Of a stretch of 64,000 nt of DNA, positions 26,411 through 37,241 are shown piece after piece (the stretch's first letter is position 1; every line of letters begins with the position of its first letter). Position numbers and translations under genes: made by a program. The notes under the pieces are model-generated. The model saw only the letters and a list, made by a program, of their open reading frames with translations, was not told the origin of the DNA and ran no database searches. Source of the stretch: Patellaria atrata CBS 101060 (Eukaryota > Ascomycota > Dothideomycetes > Patellariales > Patellariaceae); the NCBI GenBank assembly GCA_010093705.1, contig MU006102.1, positions 606,203-670,202 on the forward strand, written 5' to 3'.

Positions 26411-27533
26411 TGTTACGGCCACAAGTTGTAGGAACATGCAGACAACGAGTGACGGGAAGAAAGGAACACCACTCGGGGGAACTACGGGTGAAACAAGTGA
26501 CAGAGAATCACGTGACCAGACAGTGGTCGCTGGACGCGCTGGTCGCAGAGAACGACCAACGACCAGAACGACCAGAACATAGGCAACTAAATTGGCTATG
26601 AAGGATAGGAATATTTAAGGACGGTCTTTCTCTCATGTATTTAGATTCTTCGTAGTTATTCTTACCATCAATCTTACCCATAGATTTGGATGTTACGGTT
26701 TTGAACTTGACTTCACTTGTTACNNNNNNNNNNNNNNNNNNNNNNNNNNNNNNNNNNNNNNNNNNNNNNNNNNNNNNNNNNNNNNNNNNNNNNNNNNNNN
26801 NNNNNNNNNNNNNNNNNNNNNNNNNNNNNNNNNNNNNNNNNNNNNNNNNNNNNNNNNNNNNNNNNNNNNNNNNNNNNNNNNNNNNNNNNNNNNNNNNNNN
26901 NNNNNNNNNNNNNNNNNNNNNNNNNNNNNNNNNNNNNNNNNNNNNNNNNNNNNNNNNNNNNNNNNNNNNNNNNNNNNNNNNNNNNNNNNNNNNNNNNNNN
27001 NNNNNNNNNNNNNNNNNNNNNNNNNNNNNNNNNNNNNNNNNNNNNNNNNNNNNNNNNNNNNNNNNNNNNNNNNNNNNNNNNNNNNNNNNNNNNNNNNNNN
27101 NNNNNNNNNNNNNNNNNNNNNNNNNNNNNNNNNNNNNNNNNNNNNNNNNNNNNNNNNNNNNNNNNNNNNNNNNNNNNNNNNNNNNNNNNNNNNNNNNNNN
27201 NNNNNNNNNNNNNNNNNNNNNNNNNNNNNNNNNNNNNNNNNNNNNNNNNNNNNNNNNNNNNNNNNNNNNNNNNNNNNNNNNNNNNNNNNNNNNNNNNNNN
27301 NNNNNNNNNNNNNNNNNNNNNNNNNNNNNNNNNNNNNNNNNNNNNNNNNNNNNNNNNNNNNNNNNNNNNNNNNNNNNNNNNNNNNNNNNNNNNNNNNNNN
27401 NNNNNNNNNNNNNNNNNNNNNNNNNNNNNNNNNNNNNNCCTACCCTAGTGGTTGACCACGTTAAGTGAGAAGCCAGGCGCGTTTCTAGACTTATCCTGTT
27501 CTGTCTCGATAAGTATAGACTCCCGTTGTAACA
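26411..27533. mobile_element. LTR-bounded sequence (solo LTR or collapsed retrotransposon) interrupted by an assembly gap
   Basis: The left end reads TGTTACGGCC at 26411 and the right end reads GTTGTAACA ending at 27533; TGTTAC and GTAACA are perfect inverted complements, the usual TG...CA form of LTRs. The region contains a stretch of N (26724-27438). Left sequence has short internal repeats (ACGACCA words at about 26550-26580) and a TATTTAAGG promoter-like motif at about 26610. Immediate 5-bp flanks (ATAAA and AAATA) do not match, so a clean target-site duplication is not shown. Whether this is a solo LTR or a full element lost in the gap cannot be told. Confidence 0.55.
26724..27438. other. 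Assembly gap (N)
   Basis: 715 undetermined bases. The true length is unknown, since gap sizes are often estimates. Any ORF through it is meaningless. Confidence 1.
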
Positions 27534-27874
27534 AAATAATTATATAATTAAAAGTTTATTAAAACTTTTTTTTTTTAGCTATTAAGATATAGAAAATAAG
27601 AAAAATATATTATATTATTTAATAAGAACTTTATCCTATTTAAATAAAGATAAGTGCTCGTGATTACTAATATAATAACTAATCTATAGCTTAACCCGTA
27701 TTCCTATAGCGTCATCAGAGTTTCCAACGACAATGAAATAGTACGCGTGAATGGAGCCATCATCACCAAGGCTTGTACATATCACAACATCAGAGTATAT
27801 ACATGTAGGCAATCAAAAAAGTATAGCAAAGAGAATTAACAATCTAATCACTGCTATGGCTTCACTTGTAGAAA
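27534..27874. other. AT-rich flank and promoter of BOL3
   Basis: About 340 bp. It contains a T-run at about 27566-27577, the right copy of the AT-rich direct repeat (27588-27621), then more ordinary sequence before the BOL3 start. Confidence 0.5.
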
Positions 27875-28400
27875 ATGGCCCCTTCAAGAGCTTTATACAG
27901 CTTTGCCGCAAGTCTTTACGCTCGTCAAACCATACGCGCCTTTTCAACGTACCCGCGATATTACAAAATAGCTCAATCACAAACGAAAATAATTTCACTT
28001 TCTAGACGGAATTCCTGCCAAACTTCTACGGCACGTCGGTTTTACTCTGCAACAAATAGCAGTAGCGAAAGTGCAGATACAAATGGTCCGCCAATACCTC
28101 CTGATTACTTAACAGAGGGGGAACTTCATATTTTTAAGAAGGTTAATGACGGATTAAGCCCTGTAAGCTTGCAGGTAGGTCTACCATGTTCTATGTTGGA
28201 GGAAGGAAAACGGTCAGGGGCTGATACATGGCCAGGTACAAGACATCAGTGGTGGATGCGGCTCGATGTACGCTTTGGACATTGTGTCCCCAAAGTTTGC
28301 GGGCATGTCAGTCATAAAGCAACATCGTCTTGTCAATCGGATATTGGCGGAAGAGATCAAGACCATGCATGGTGTACAATTGAAAACCAAAGCCCCTTAA
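27875..28400 (+). CDS. BOL3: Mitochondrial BolA-like protein
   Basis: Exons 27875-28174 and 28236-28400 give 154 aa; the 61-bp intron has GTAGGT, a GCTGATAC branch and GCCAG. The first 60 or so residues are rich in Arg, Ser and Ala without acids (MAPSRALYSFAASLYARQTI), fitting a mitochondrial presequence. The BolA domain (about 78-154) starts LTEGELHIFKKVNDGLSP and continues VQDISGGCGSMYALDIVS, MSVIKQHRLVNRIL and MHGVQLKTKAP. Cys108 and His130 are at the Cys/His positions typical of BOLA3. The family helps deliver [4Fe-4S] clusters to mitochondrial enzymes such as lipoate synthase and complex II, together with Nfu1 and Grx5. Start is the first ATG giving a presequence. Confidence 0.93.
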
Positions 28401-28806
28401 TACAATCATACTCAAAGATATATCTTTCTTCAATCAACCACAAACTCAAATATTGTTTAATGTGTGTGAACATTCTCGATGTTTTTAGTTATCAGGGTTT
28501 TGAAATATGGATTCTCCAGTAAGTTGAGTAGTTTTGCTCTTTAGACCAAGTTCGGTTTATTAATTGTTACCCTGCGTCCAACAACGTTAATCTTCAATAA
28601 AGGATGAAGAGTATCTCCGGCACAGGTATTAATGACAATTCCAATAGCAACAGTAGGCGCATTCTTTTACAAAGGGCGATGCCGCCTCTCCTGGCTTCCA
28701 CCAAAACTCAATATATAGTGAACGCCATTTTGCGTCCCCTCAATTATACCACGAGACGCAGTCCCAAAATTTAACACAACATATAGCCCCATAACAGGAC
28801 TCTACT
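28401..28806. other. Intergenic between BOL3 and the AT-hook gene
   Basis: About 400 bp in tandem orientation. It holds the BOL3 3' UTR and the promoter of the next gene. No feature is recognised. Confidence 0.4.
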
Positions 28807-29813
28807 ATGCCCAATGAGAACCGAACCGACCCAGCGGTTGCACTCTACAGAGTTGTGGAGTTGAACGCACACCACTTGGCCCCATGTTTCTCTGTTGAAG
28901 AGGTCTCCCCCTTACAACTCATGTTCCCATCATTGTCAACCCATGTAACTCTAAATGAACAACATAAACAACCAATCGACCAAGATAACCCATCTTCACC
29001 CCTAATTACGCACAAGAGACCCTTCATGCCTTCCCAGTCCGGAATCTCTTCGCCCTCTGGATACAGACCCATGTTTCCCGGGTTGACCGGCCAGTTGAGC
29101 CGTAACATCAAGCGCAGACGCGCTCTCGAAGACGATGGAGATGCAGATGATGAGGGAGAGATTCCAGTACTTCCTTATTCGAACCCTGATCCCAGTTCTG
29201 TTTCAAGCAGTTCAAAGCCCGCTTCACCGAAACGGAAACGTGGGCGGCCTCGTAAGAAATCCCAAACTCCATCTGCAAAAGAATACAGAACCACTGCAGA
29301 TACCAAATTTGTCGTTACCGGTCCCCAACTGAGCACCGATAGCTCTTCTCAGATAGACACTCTACCCAAACGTAGCTCTGGCCGCTCTAGGAAGGTCCTC
29401 TTCAACCCGCTACCGGAAGACTCCACCGCACAGCGAGAACCCTATCCACTGTTTTTGAACTCAGTAGCATCAACCCCAACTCAACCGCAGCACCTCCACC
29501 AAAGCGCAGCCGTGGCCATCCCCGTAAAGACGTGCCTCCTTATGCAAATCAGACATCTACACCATCCACCATGGAAGCAACCCCAGCTCCATCAGAACTA
29601 GCAACCTTTCCCTTTTCTTCTTCTTCTCCTCCCCCCTACTCCCTCATTTCTCCTTCCCAACCCTCCAGAAGCGACTCAGGCTCATCACCTCCTTCCAATT
29701 CCGACTCACCCGGCTACACCAGTTCTTCATCCGAACCCCACAGTCCCGATTATTCCGGCTCCGGCTCCTCTCAGTCTTCCAATCTTGACTTTCTCGTCTA
29801 TACAGCTCATTAG
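28807..29813 (+). CDS. AT-hook, Ser/Pro-rich probable chromatin protein; reading frame broken near 29,372-29,490
   Basis: The first frame runs 28807-29601 (264 codons) and the second, one base off, ends at 29813. The first contains a basic patch (NIKRRRALEDDGDADDEGE) and a classic AT-hook, KRKRGRPRKK. The second contains a similar KRSRGHPRKD and then a Ser/Pro-rich tail, which suggests both belong to one protein. Two ways join them. (a) One extra T in the T5 run at 29452-29456 would make a single frame. (b) An intron at 29372-29490 (GTAGCT...CCGCAG, 119 bp) would give LPK|PPPPKRSRG in frame. AT-hooks bind the minor groove of AT-rich DNA. Exact function, start codon and exon structure are uncertain. 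Confidence 0.55.
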
Positions 29814-31038
29814 GACAGGATGGAGCTCATGTCTGGTCATGATGGGGTGAGCCCAACCGCTCTTGTTTATGCCGCATCCTGAGCCGAGGGAGAGATTGGT
29901 GGTTCGGCCTTTACCGCTGGGAAGTGCGATTGTTGTTGTCGAAAACGAGGGCGAGAAGGGAATGAAGGGTATGGAGGGAGAGGTGGTGCTGGGTGGAGAA
30001 TGAGAGGAGGATGAACTAGATGAGGGGCATGTGGATACTGGTGGGTAGAGAGATTGGATTAGGCGTGATGGGGTTTGGACGAGGAGGGTAGAGGATGTGG
30101 AGGATAGGGCGCAGGAGGAGGATGAGGAGGTCGAGGATGAGGGGGAAGAAGACGAGGAGGAAGAAGACTGGGGTTATTATGGGGATCAGTAGTATCAGGC
30201 ACATGATTATACATATGAGCAGTTAGCGCCATCATCTCTAGATCATATACCCATGGTGCAAATGGCGATCCTTCCATTCTCATAACATGGGATTGAACTC
30301 ATTTTGCAGGACAGCGACGCGGATAAGGTGAAGAGGTGGGGTGTAAATGAGCGGGAGAGAGATTAGGAATTAGGATTATTAGAAGACCAGAAGTGAAGGA
30401 GCAAATTAATACCGACCTTGGGCGAATGTTTGTTTAGACTACGTGTCTTTTTGATATAGCGTTTGGTGACACTGTGGGTGCTGATGATCTATTTGTCTTG
30501 TCTAATGGTACGTGGTAATTTCTAATGAGACAATCCAAAAACTACGCATATGATCAAATTCCTTCCCTTTCGCTGGGTTTGCCATAGTTCTATTATCCCG
30601 TTTCATGAGGGCTTCGATTTCCTTTATCTTCCTGTTGTCTAAAAAGCAAAAGGAAAGCGGTCCACTGAGACCCAGCCGAGGATAGCAACAGAATAGATCT
30701 ACAACTCGAAAAAAGTTGCACACAGCGCCCTCATCCCTTCTCCCTTTCCCCGCTAGGTAAAATATGCAAGTTAACTAAAGCCCTCGGTAAGACAAGATTA
30801 GGTTATCAGATGCTTGTTGTTGTATTATAAGCAGATCCTTTACTACATAAGCGCAATCCTTTGATTACTTTTGAAAATATGATAAGGAGGTACTGGAACT
30901 AACAAGGTTGTGAAAAAGGAGGCCAAGAGGTTCTTCAAAGGGGATATATGAGGAGAATAAGGAGTAATAGTGTTATTTGATGTCTGTTAGCTATCGATGT
31001 CTTTTTTGACGCAACAAGGAGTCACCCCGAGTGGATTA
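29814..31038. other. Intergenic, no supported gene
   Basis: About 1.2 kb, convergent between the AT-hook gene and acetate kinase. The part at 29990-30180 is strongly purine-rich (GA tracts). ORFs there follow the skew and have no domain. Confidence 0.4.
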
Positions 31039-32366
31039 CTAAATACTGAGAAATTGGTATCCCTTGTCCATCTCCCATGACCTCTGCACACACCCCCTAG
31101 CCATTTCCAATTGCTCATCCGTACGACAGACAAACACCTTCTTCCCTATTTCCACCACTCTCTGCTTAGACACGTCCGCATGCTTGTTTCTCTCTTCGTC
31201 GAGATCAAACCCCATGCACCTGAGCTTCTTTCCAACCTCTTTTCTTAGGTCAATACCTTTCTCTCCGATTCCTCCCGCGAAGACAAGACCATCCACTTTC
31301 CCCTCCAATTTCACGAAATAGGCTCCCACATACCCAGCCACCCGATCCACAAACAGGTCAAACGCAATCCGGCATCCCTCATCAATCTCCCGGTTCGCAG
31401 AGATATGGCCAAAATCGGTAGTACTAGCTAAGGCCTTCCACCCGGACTCCTTGTTCAGGATCTGCTCCGCCTGCGTGATATGCAAATCTTTAGTTGCGGA
31501 TCTTGAAGGGGCGCCGGCGGAATGCGTATAATGAAACACCAAACTAGGATCGATATCCCCACTGCGAGTCGCGCCAGGTAATCCCCCTAGTGGAGTCAAT
31601 CCCATGGAAGTATCAATGCTCTGACCATTACCAATGGCACAGGCGGATGCGCCAGAGCCTAGGTGAAGGGCTATAAAGGAGGTTTTTGATGGAGCCTTGT
31701 TGAGGTGAGAGGAGAAAGAAGATAGAATGGAGGCGTAAGAGAGCCCGTGGAAACCGTATTTGCGGAGTTTATTCTTAGACGCTATGGTGGGAGAAATGGC
31801 GTAGGTCCGCGTGGAAGCGGGGAGAGTGCTGTGGAAGGAGGTGTCAAAGAATGCGAGGTTGGTGGTGTTAGGAATGGCCTTACGCGAGGAGCGGATGATA
31901 GCGAGTGCTGAGGCATTATGTCTATATATGATTGATCAGCTTGTGAAGGGTTCGAACGGTCTTTCAGATGCACTTACAAAGGAGCAAGGTCAGAGAGTTT
32001 CTCGATATGCTCATAAGTGTCCTCGTTAAGTACTTTGGCTGTGTTGTAGTCACCTCCATGTACAACTCTGTGGCATGCGTATGCTGTGTTGTCTCTGTCT
32101 GACAGCTCTGGCAGGCCCTCATCCTCTTCCAAATGCTTTAGAATGTAGTTGAAAGCATCGTCCTGGGATTCAATATCGCTGAGCTCTTTTCCCTTGATTT
32201 TCTCCGGACCTCTATTGTATTCAAAAGTTGTTGGTGGTGCTGTCAATCCATTTATTTCCACAACAGCAAGCTCTTGCGGGTCTTCGGATTTACTACGTGC
32301 TTTGTAAACAGAGACCTTAACCGATGATGAACCAGCATTGATGGAGAGGATGATCTTATTCTCCAT
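31039..32366 (-). CDS. ackA: Acetate kinase
   Basis: Minus-strand exons 31978-32366 and 31039-31921 give 423 aa; the 56-bp intron (GTAAGT...ATATAG) joins SDLAP|LHNASALAII in frame. Start ATG 32366 gives the family N-terminus NKIILSINAGSSSVKVSVY (ATPase-fold phosphate 1 motif). Further motifs: CHRVVHGG, YGFHGLSYASI, ALHLGSGASACAI, MGLTPLGGLPGATRSGDIDP and VFAGGIGEKG. The enzyme catalyses acetyl phosphate + ADP = acetate + ATP. It lies head-to-head with phosphoketolase, the enzyme that makes acetyl phosphate, across about 935 bp, which strongly supports a shared pathway. Fungal Ack is thought to be cytosolic; no targeting sequence is visible. Confidence 0.97.
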
Positions 32367-33301
32367 TGTATGAATAAGAAAGATTGAAACTTCTTTCAAG
32401 GGAAACCATAGATCAAATCCGCCTACGCACTATACCTCGCATAGACCTGATATTGGTTCACTTGTCGATGGGTTGTCAAGGTTCAATATTACATATAAAA
32501 GTATCAAACACAGAGCCTGATTGAGTTACAGGTAGTGACGTTAGAAGCTGCAGGGTAAGAGCTCGTGGAGCTCTCGCGGGCCGATCATTGGAACTGTTTC
32601 CGCAGTTATTAGGTATTGATAGAACTACATTGTACAGACTACTATACGATCAATCAAATATCTCGGCAAGATACGTGCGGCGCGAAAACAGTCTATCATG
32701 GCTACTGTTCTGTTTGAAAGAAAAAAAGTTTGTAGTCGACTTTGTTGAAACCGTGAGGTAGAAATAAGCTTTGGACCGTTTAGGGGCAAGAGGGAAGTTC
32801 CAATGCGATCTTCGTTGCCCTTTCTGCTGTTACAGATACAATCTATATTCAAAACAGAGCAATGAATACCGTGAATTCGTTCAACCTTCTAGTATGAAAA
32901 ATGGTATGTGGTATCATGAAATTGTTGTTTTACCAGCATCCTGTGTCTCACATCCCCTCGGTCTTTGCGGAGACAGAAACTCCTTTCAGCTACTTCACGT
33001 ATGATAGCTAGATAGCAAGGTAATGGTCCAAGAGGCCCTGCTTGCCGTCTTCCGGATGTGCTGTATTTGTAATACTTCTATGAATAATGAATTTATATGG
33101 GTAAAGGCGAATATTCTATGCCAACAACTTTTCTTGCTGGGCAAATAGGTCCGCATCAGCACCACGTCATAACTGAAAGTGCTACACCAGCTTAGGAGAG
33201 ATATCGCTGCTACCTTAACTTACTCATATTTCCCCACAATATTCCTATACCTAATTCAACTACATTCCCTCGTCCTCAATTACGCTCTATTACTCATCAT
33301 A
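32367..33301. promoter_or_regulatory. Bidirectional promoter region of acetate kinase and phosphoketolase
   Basis: 935 bp between the two start codons. A GCGGAG word at 32967-32972 fits the CreA consensus SYGGRG, which would agree with carbon-source control, but one hexamer is weak evidence. The end nearest phosphoketolase is pyrimidine-rich just before the ATG. No ORF is supported. Confidence 0.5.
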
Positions 33302-36103
33302 ATGCCAGGCGAAGTGATTGACCGGCCAAATCCAGAGCCTTTGCCCTCGCAACTTCCAGACGACGTCTTGAATCTTGCTGTGCAGCTCGAAAAGACCACC
33401 CTACCAGAAGATGTTAATGAAGCTCTTAAACAGTTTCGTAGAGCAGCATGTTATATTGCTGCTGGTAAAGTCACCCAAGGCCTAAACAATGAACCTCAAG
33501 CTTACTGATAACAGCAATGATCTTTCTGAAGGACAATGTTTTTCTTGAACGTGACCTAACTTTTGACGATGTCAAACCCAGATTACTCGGTATGCTCCGA
33601 GAGCAGTCAGACTAGTATGTAACTAACGATCCAAAGGACACTGGGGGACATGCCCTGGCTTGACCTTGGTTTATTCACACCTAAACTACATCATTCGAAA
33701 ACATGACTTGACAATGATCTATGTCGTTGGGCCTGGACATGGAGCTCCCGCAATTCTTGCTTCCTTGTGGTTGGAAGGTTCAATGGGCAAATTCATGCCT
33801 GAGTATAGCCGCACCAGACAAGGTCTACATAATCTTATTACGAAGTTCTCCGTAACTGGAGGTCCACCTAGGTAAGTATATCACCATAGCGGAAAAGAAA
33901 AGTCTAATCCTTTGCGTAGTCATATTAATGCAGAGACTCCAGGAGCCATCCACGAGGGTGGCGAACTTGGTTATGCTCTGGCTGTCTCATTTGGTGCTGT
34001 TATGGACAAGCCAGATCTCATCGTCACGTGTGTTGTGGGTGACGGTGAGGCAGAATCTGGACCTACCGCTACGTAAGGACATTCATGACCTTGAACTAGA
34101 AAGATTTTTAATGATTATAGTGCATGGCATGCATACAAGTATATCGACCCCGCTGAGTCTGGAGCTGTCATTCCCATTGTCCATGTGAATGGCTTCAAGA
34201 TCAGTGAGCGAACGATATATGGATGCATGGACGACAAGGAAATCTGTAGTCTCTTTACGGGTTACGGCTATCAAGTTCGCTTTGTGGAAGACCTAGAGGA
34301 CATTGACGCTGATCTGGGCAATTCTTTGGAGTGGGCCGTCGCCGAAATTTGCAAGATCCAGAAGGCAGCTCGTTCTGGGAAACCAATGCTGAAACCAAGA
34401 TGGCCTGTATTGATTATGAGGACTCCCAAGGTAATCGATAATCCCTCTTCTACCATTTTGTATACAGAGTTACTGATTAATGAGTAGGGCTGGAGTGGAC
34501 CCAAGAAAGTGGATGGTGAATTCATCGAGGGATCATTCCGGGCGCATCAAGTTCCCCTGATGAAGGCAAAGACTGATGAAAACCATTTAAAGGATCTTCA
34601 AACGTGGCTCAAGAGCTACGGACCCGAGGAGCTATTCAATGAGGACGGCATACCCAATGATAAGATTCTCAGCATCATTCCTCAGGATCCTTCAAAGATA
34701 TTGGGCCAAGTAAAGGAGACGTATGATCCATATAGTCCTATCATGGTTCCCGATTGGAAGGATTTCGGTATCGAGAAAGGAGACGAACATAGCTGCATGA
34801 AAGCTTGCGGCGAGCTTATGGACAAGACATTCCAGGAAAATCCGCACACGATCCGCATCTTTTCTCCTGATGAATTGGTCTCTAACAAGCTCGATGCCGT
34901 ATTCAACCACACTGGCCGGAACTTTCAGTGGGATCAATTTTCCCGAACACAGGGTGGCCGTGTGATCGAGATTCTCTCGGAGCATTGCTGCCAGGGCTTT
35001 ATGCAAGGATATACGCTCACCGGACGCACTGCAGTCTTCCCATCTTATGAATCTTTCCTTGGTATTATACACACTATGATGGTACAGTACGCGAAATTCG
35101 GGAAAATGGTGTGGAGGTCTCTATTTCAACGCTTTTCCAATTAGTATACGCTTCCTACAGACTACTAACCACCGTATAGGCTGCTGAAGTTCCCTGGCGC
35201 AAACCTATCTCTAGCATCAACTACATCGAAACATCTACCTGGACCCGTCAGGAACACAATGGCTTTTCTCACCAAAACCCATCTTTCATCGGCGCCGTAC
35301 TTAACCTCAAACCCTCTTTCGCCCGTGTCTACCTTCCCCCTGACGCAAACTGCTTCCTCTCAACCCTAGCACACTGCTTACGTTCCCGCTCGTATGTCAA
35401 TCTCATGGTTGGCTCGAAGCAGCCTTCCCCAGTGTTTCTCAGTGTTGACGAAGCAGAACGCCACTGCCGTGCCGGCGCTTCAGCATGGCAGTTTTGTTCA
35501 GCCGACAGGGGCCGGAACCCGGATGTTGTCCTTGTCGGCGTTGGCGCTGAACTGACTTTTGAAGTCGTCAAAGCAGCTGAGTTACTGCGTGACCTCGCAC
35601 CCTCGCTCCGTGTCCGCGTTGTCAACGTGACGGACCTCATGGTTCTCGGGACAGAAGGCCTGCACCCACACGCGCTTACAGACGATGCATTCGACGCCCT
35701 CTTCACCAAGGATAGACATATCCATTTCAACTACCACGGTTATGAAACTGAACTCGGCGGTCTCCTCTTTGGCCGTCCGAACACACGTAGGGTCAGCATC
35801 GCATCGTATGCTGAAGAGGGCACAACAACCACACCTTTCGATATGATGCTCCTGAACGGCGTGAGTAGATACCATGTTGCGGAGATGGCAGTCTCGGCTG
35901 CGGCTAAGGTGAACGATGAAGTTGGATTGAGGCTTGTAGAGACAGTAGCCGAGATAAAGCATAAGGTGAGGAAGGTGAGAGAGTTTATCGAGCAGCATGG
36001 TAAGGATCCCGGCAATACGTACGATATGCCCAAGTTCGAGGGTTTGGGGGTGGGGACCGGTGAGGGAGGGCTGAGCGGAGGTGGTGTGTTGTATGAAGGC
36101 TAG
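33302..36103 (+). CDS. xfpA: Xylulose-5-phosphate/fructose-6-phosphate phosphoketolase
   Basis: Seven exons: 33302-33464, 33515-33589, 33637-33871, 33920-34072, 34121-34430, 34488-35108 and 35180-36103; joined they give 826 aa, normal for the family. Introns are 47-71 bp with standard signals. Thiamine diphosphate enzyme motifs are clear: [60 protein letters not shown] and, late, [20 protein letters not shown]. The enzyme splits xylulose-5-P or fructose-6-P with phosphate to acetyl phosphate plus glyceraldehyde-3-P or erythrose-4-P. With the divergent acetate kinase it forms a complete route from pentose phosphate to acetate and ATP. The N-terminal 15 residues are polar, so it is probably cytosolic. 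Confidence 0.97.
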
Positions 36104-36461
36104 CCGTCGTAAAAAGCGGCAATATTGCTGCATGGGCGGATGCTAGAAGGTTTTTATGTATATTAGCAAAAAGTAGCACGGAGGAAGATAATCCACGATC
36201 CTGTTTCCAGTACAAGTGGACCTATACATAGCATTCCAAGCCCTTGTCTACATATGTCTCTCCCCCCCATACCATTTTCCCCTTTCCCACTTCCTATCAC
36301 ATGACGTAAAATGGGAAAGCCCGGGGAGAAGTTTGAATGCTACCACTTTCCCCCAATCGCTCCTTCCCCCAATCGCCCCTTCCTCCAACCGTTCCTTCCC
36401 CTAACCCCTCCCTCCAAACATCTACTTTACATACAAACGACATTCCGGCTGCTTCCACTCA
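36104..36461. other. 3' flank of phosphoketolase with C/T-rich repeats
   Basis: About 360 bp. From 36340 to 36412 it has imperfect tandem units of about 17 bp built on TTCCCCCAATCGCTCC, and C-runs near 36260. No ORF is supported. Confidence 0.5.
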
Positions 36462-36614
36462 GGACCTGTGGCGCAGTGGTGGGAAACCCCCACCACACCG
36501 AATCGGGCCTAACTCACCAACACGTCCTGAGTTCGATCCTCGGCCCTGTCCGGGTCCAGCAGACTACCACGTACCTCTTCGGAGGGCGTGGGAACTGTTT
36601 TGCTTATTTTTTTT
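36462..36614 (+). ncRNA. tRNA-like RNA polymerase III unit (tRNA-derived SINE or tRNA pseudogene)
   Basis: Box A is TGGCGCAGTGG at 36469-36479, matching TRGYNNARNGG. Box B is AGTTCGATCC at 36530-36539. A run of eight T at 36607-36614 would terminate pol III. A possible acceptor-like stem pairs GGACCTG (36462-36468) with CGGGTCC (36551-36557). A T-arm CTGAG/CTCGG surrounds box B. The D and anticodon arms are not canonical; instead a strong hairpin GTGGTGGG/CCCACCAC occupies 36476-36496. It therefore is not a normal tRNA but has the parts of a pol III transcript of about 150 nt. I see no poly(A) tail or target duplication. Confidence 0.5.
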
Positions 36615-37241
36615 ATTCATCTTGGAGATGTGGGGAGAGGGAATGAAGTTTTGATTTGGGATGGAAAGGGAAAGTGTGGTTGGGATAGGAGAGCGCTGCA
36701 CATGTGGTTGGCTGATACCCCTTTTTTGGAGGGAATGAGCGTGCTTTTGTCTTTAGCAGGGTGATGGATTCGTTCATGAGATTAGGGTGTAATGGATGAT
36801 GGATCAGGTGGGCATTCCGTTTCCGTTGATCTCGGAGGGTGGAGTATTAGACATAACGTACGCTGCAGTTAATAGGGTGCTACGTGGTATCCTTGATATA
36901 CATTGACAGATAATGGAATAGAAGGTAGGCCGGACAATTTAGTATAATGAGAGGGAGGAGATTGACTAATATCGGTCTAATTGTGATGGTAAGGCGTGAG
37001 GAGTGAATCGGGAAGATAGAAATGATAATAAGGAGAGGTGGGAAAAGAGTGTGGAAAGTGTTATTAGGTATAGATGTTATCTATATTAGTATTAGACATT
37101 ATATGCGAGTTTAGTGCCCTCAATCATACCTTACATTTCGCCGATGAAAATGCTACACTATCCTAACCTCTCTCTCCTCCAAACGCCCGTACAATACCAT
37201 TACCACATAAGATATCTACAAATCCCCCTTTTCCTCGCCAC
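36615..37241. other. Intergenic, no gene seen
   Basis: About 630 bp between the pol III unit and the squalene epoxidase stop. It is purine-rich on the plus strand with GA and TA words. It probably holds the 3' UTR of ERG1. Confidence 0.4.

Noticed and set aside
26686-27468. Open frames of 243-260 codons across the N gap
   Set aside because: They consist of undetermined bases and carry no information.
36462-36558. Functional tRNA gene
   Set aside because: Although boxes A and B and an acceptor-like stem are present, no D stem or anticodon arm can be drawn, so I call it tRNA-like only.
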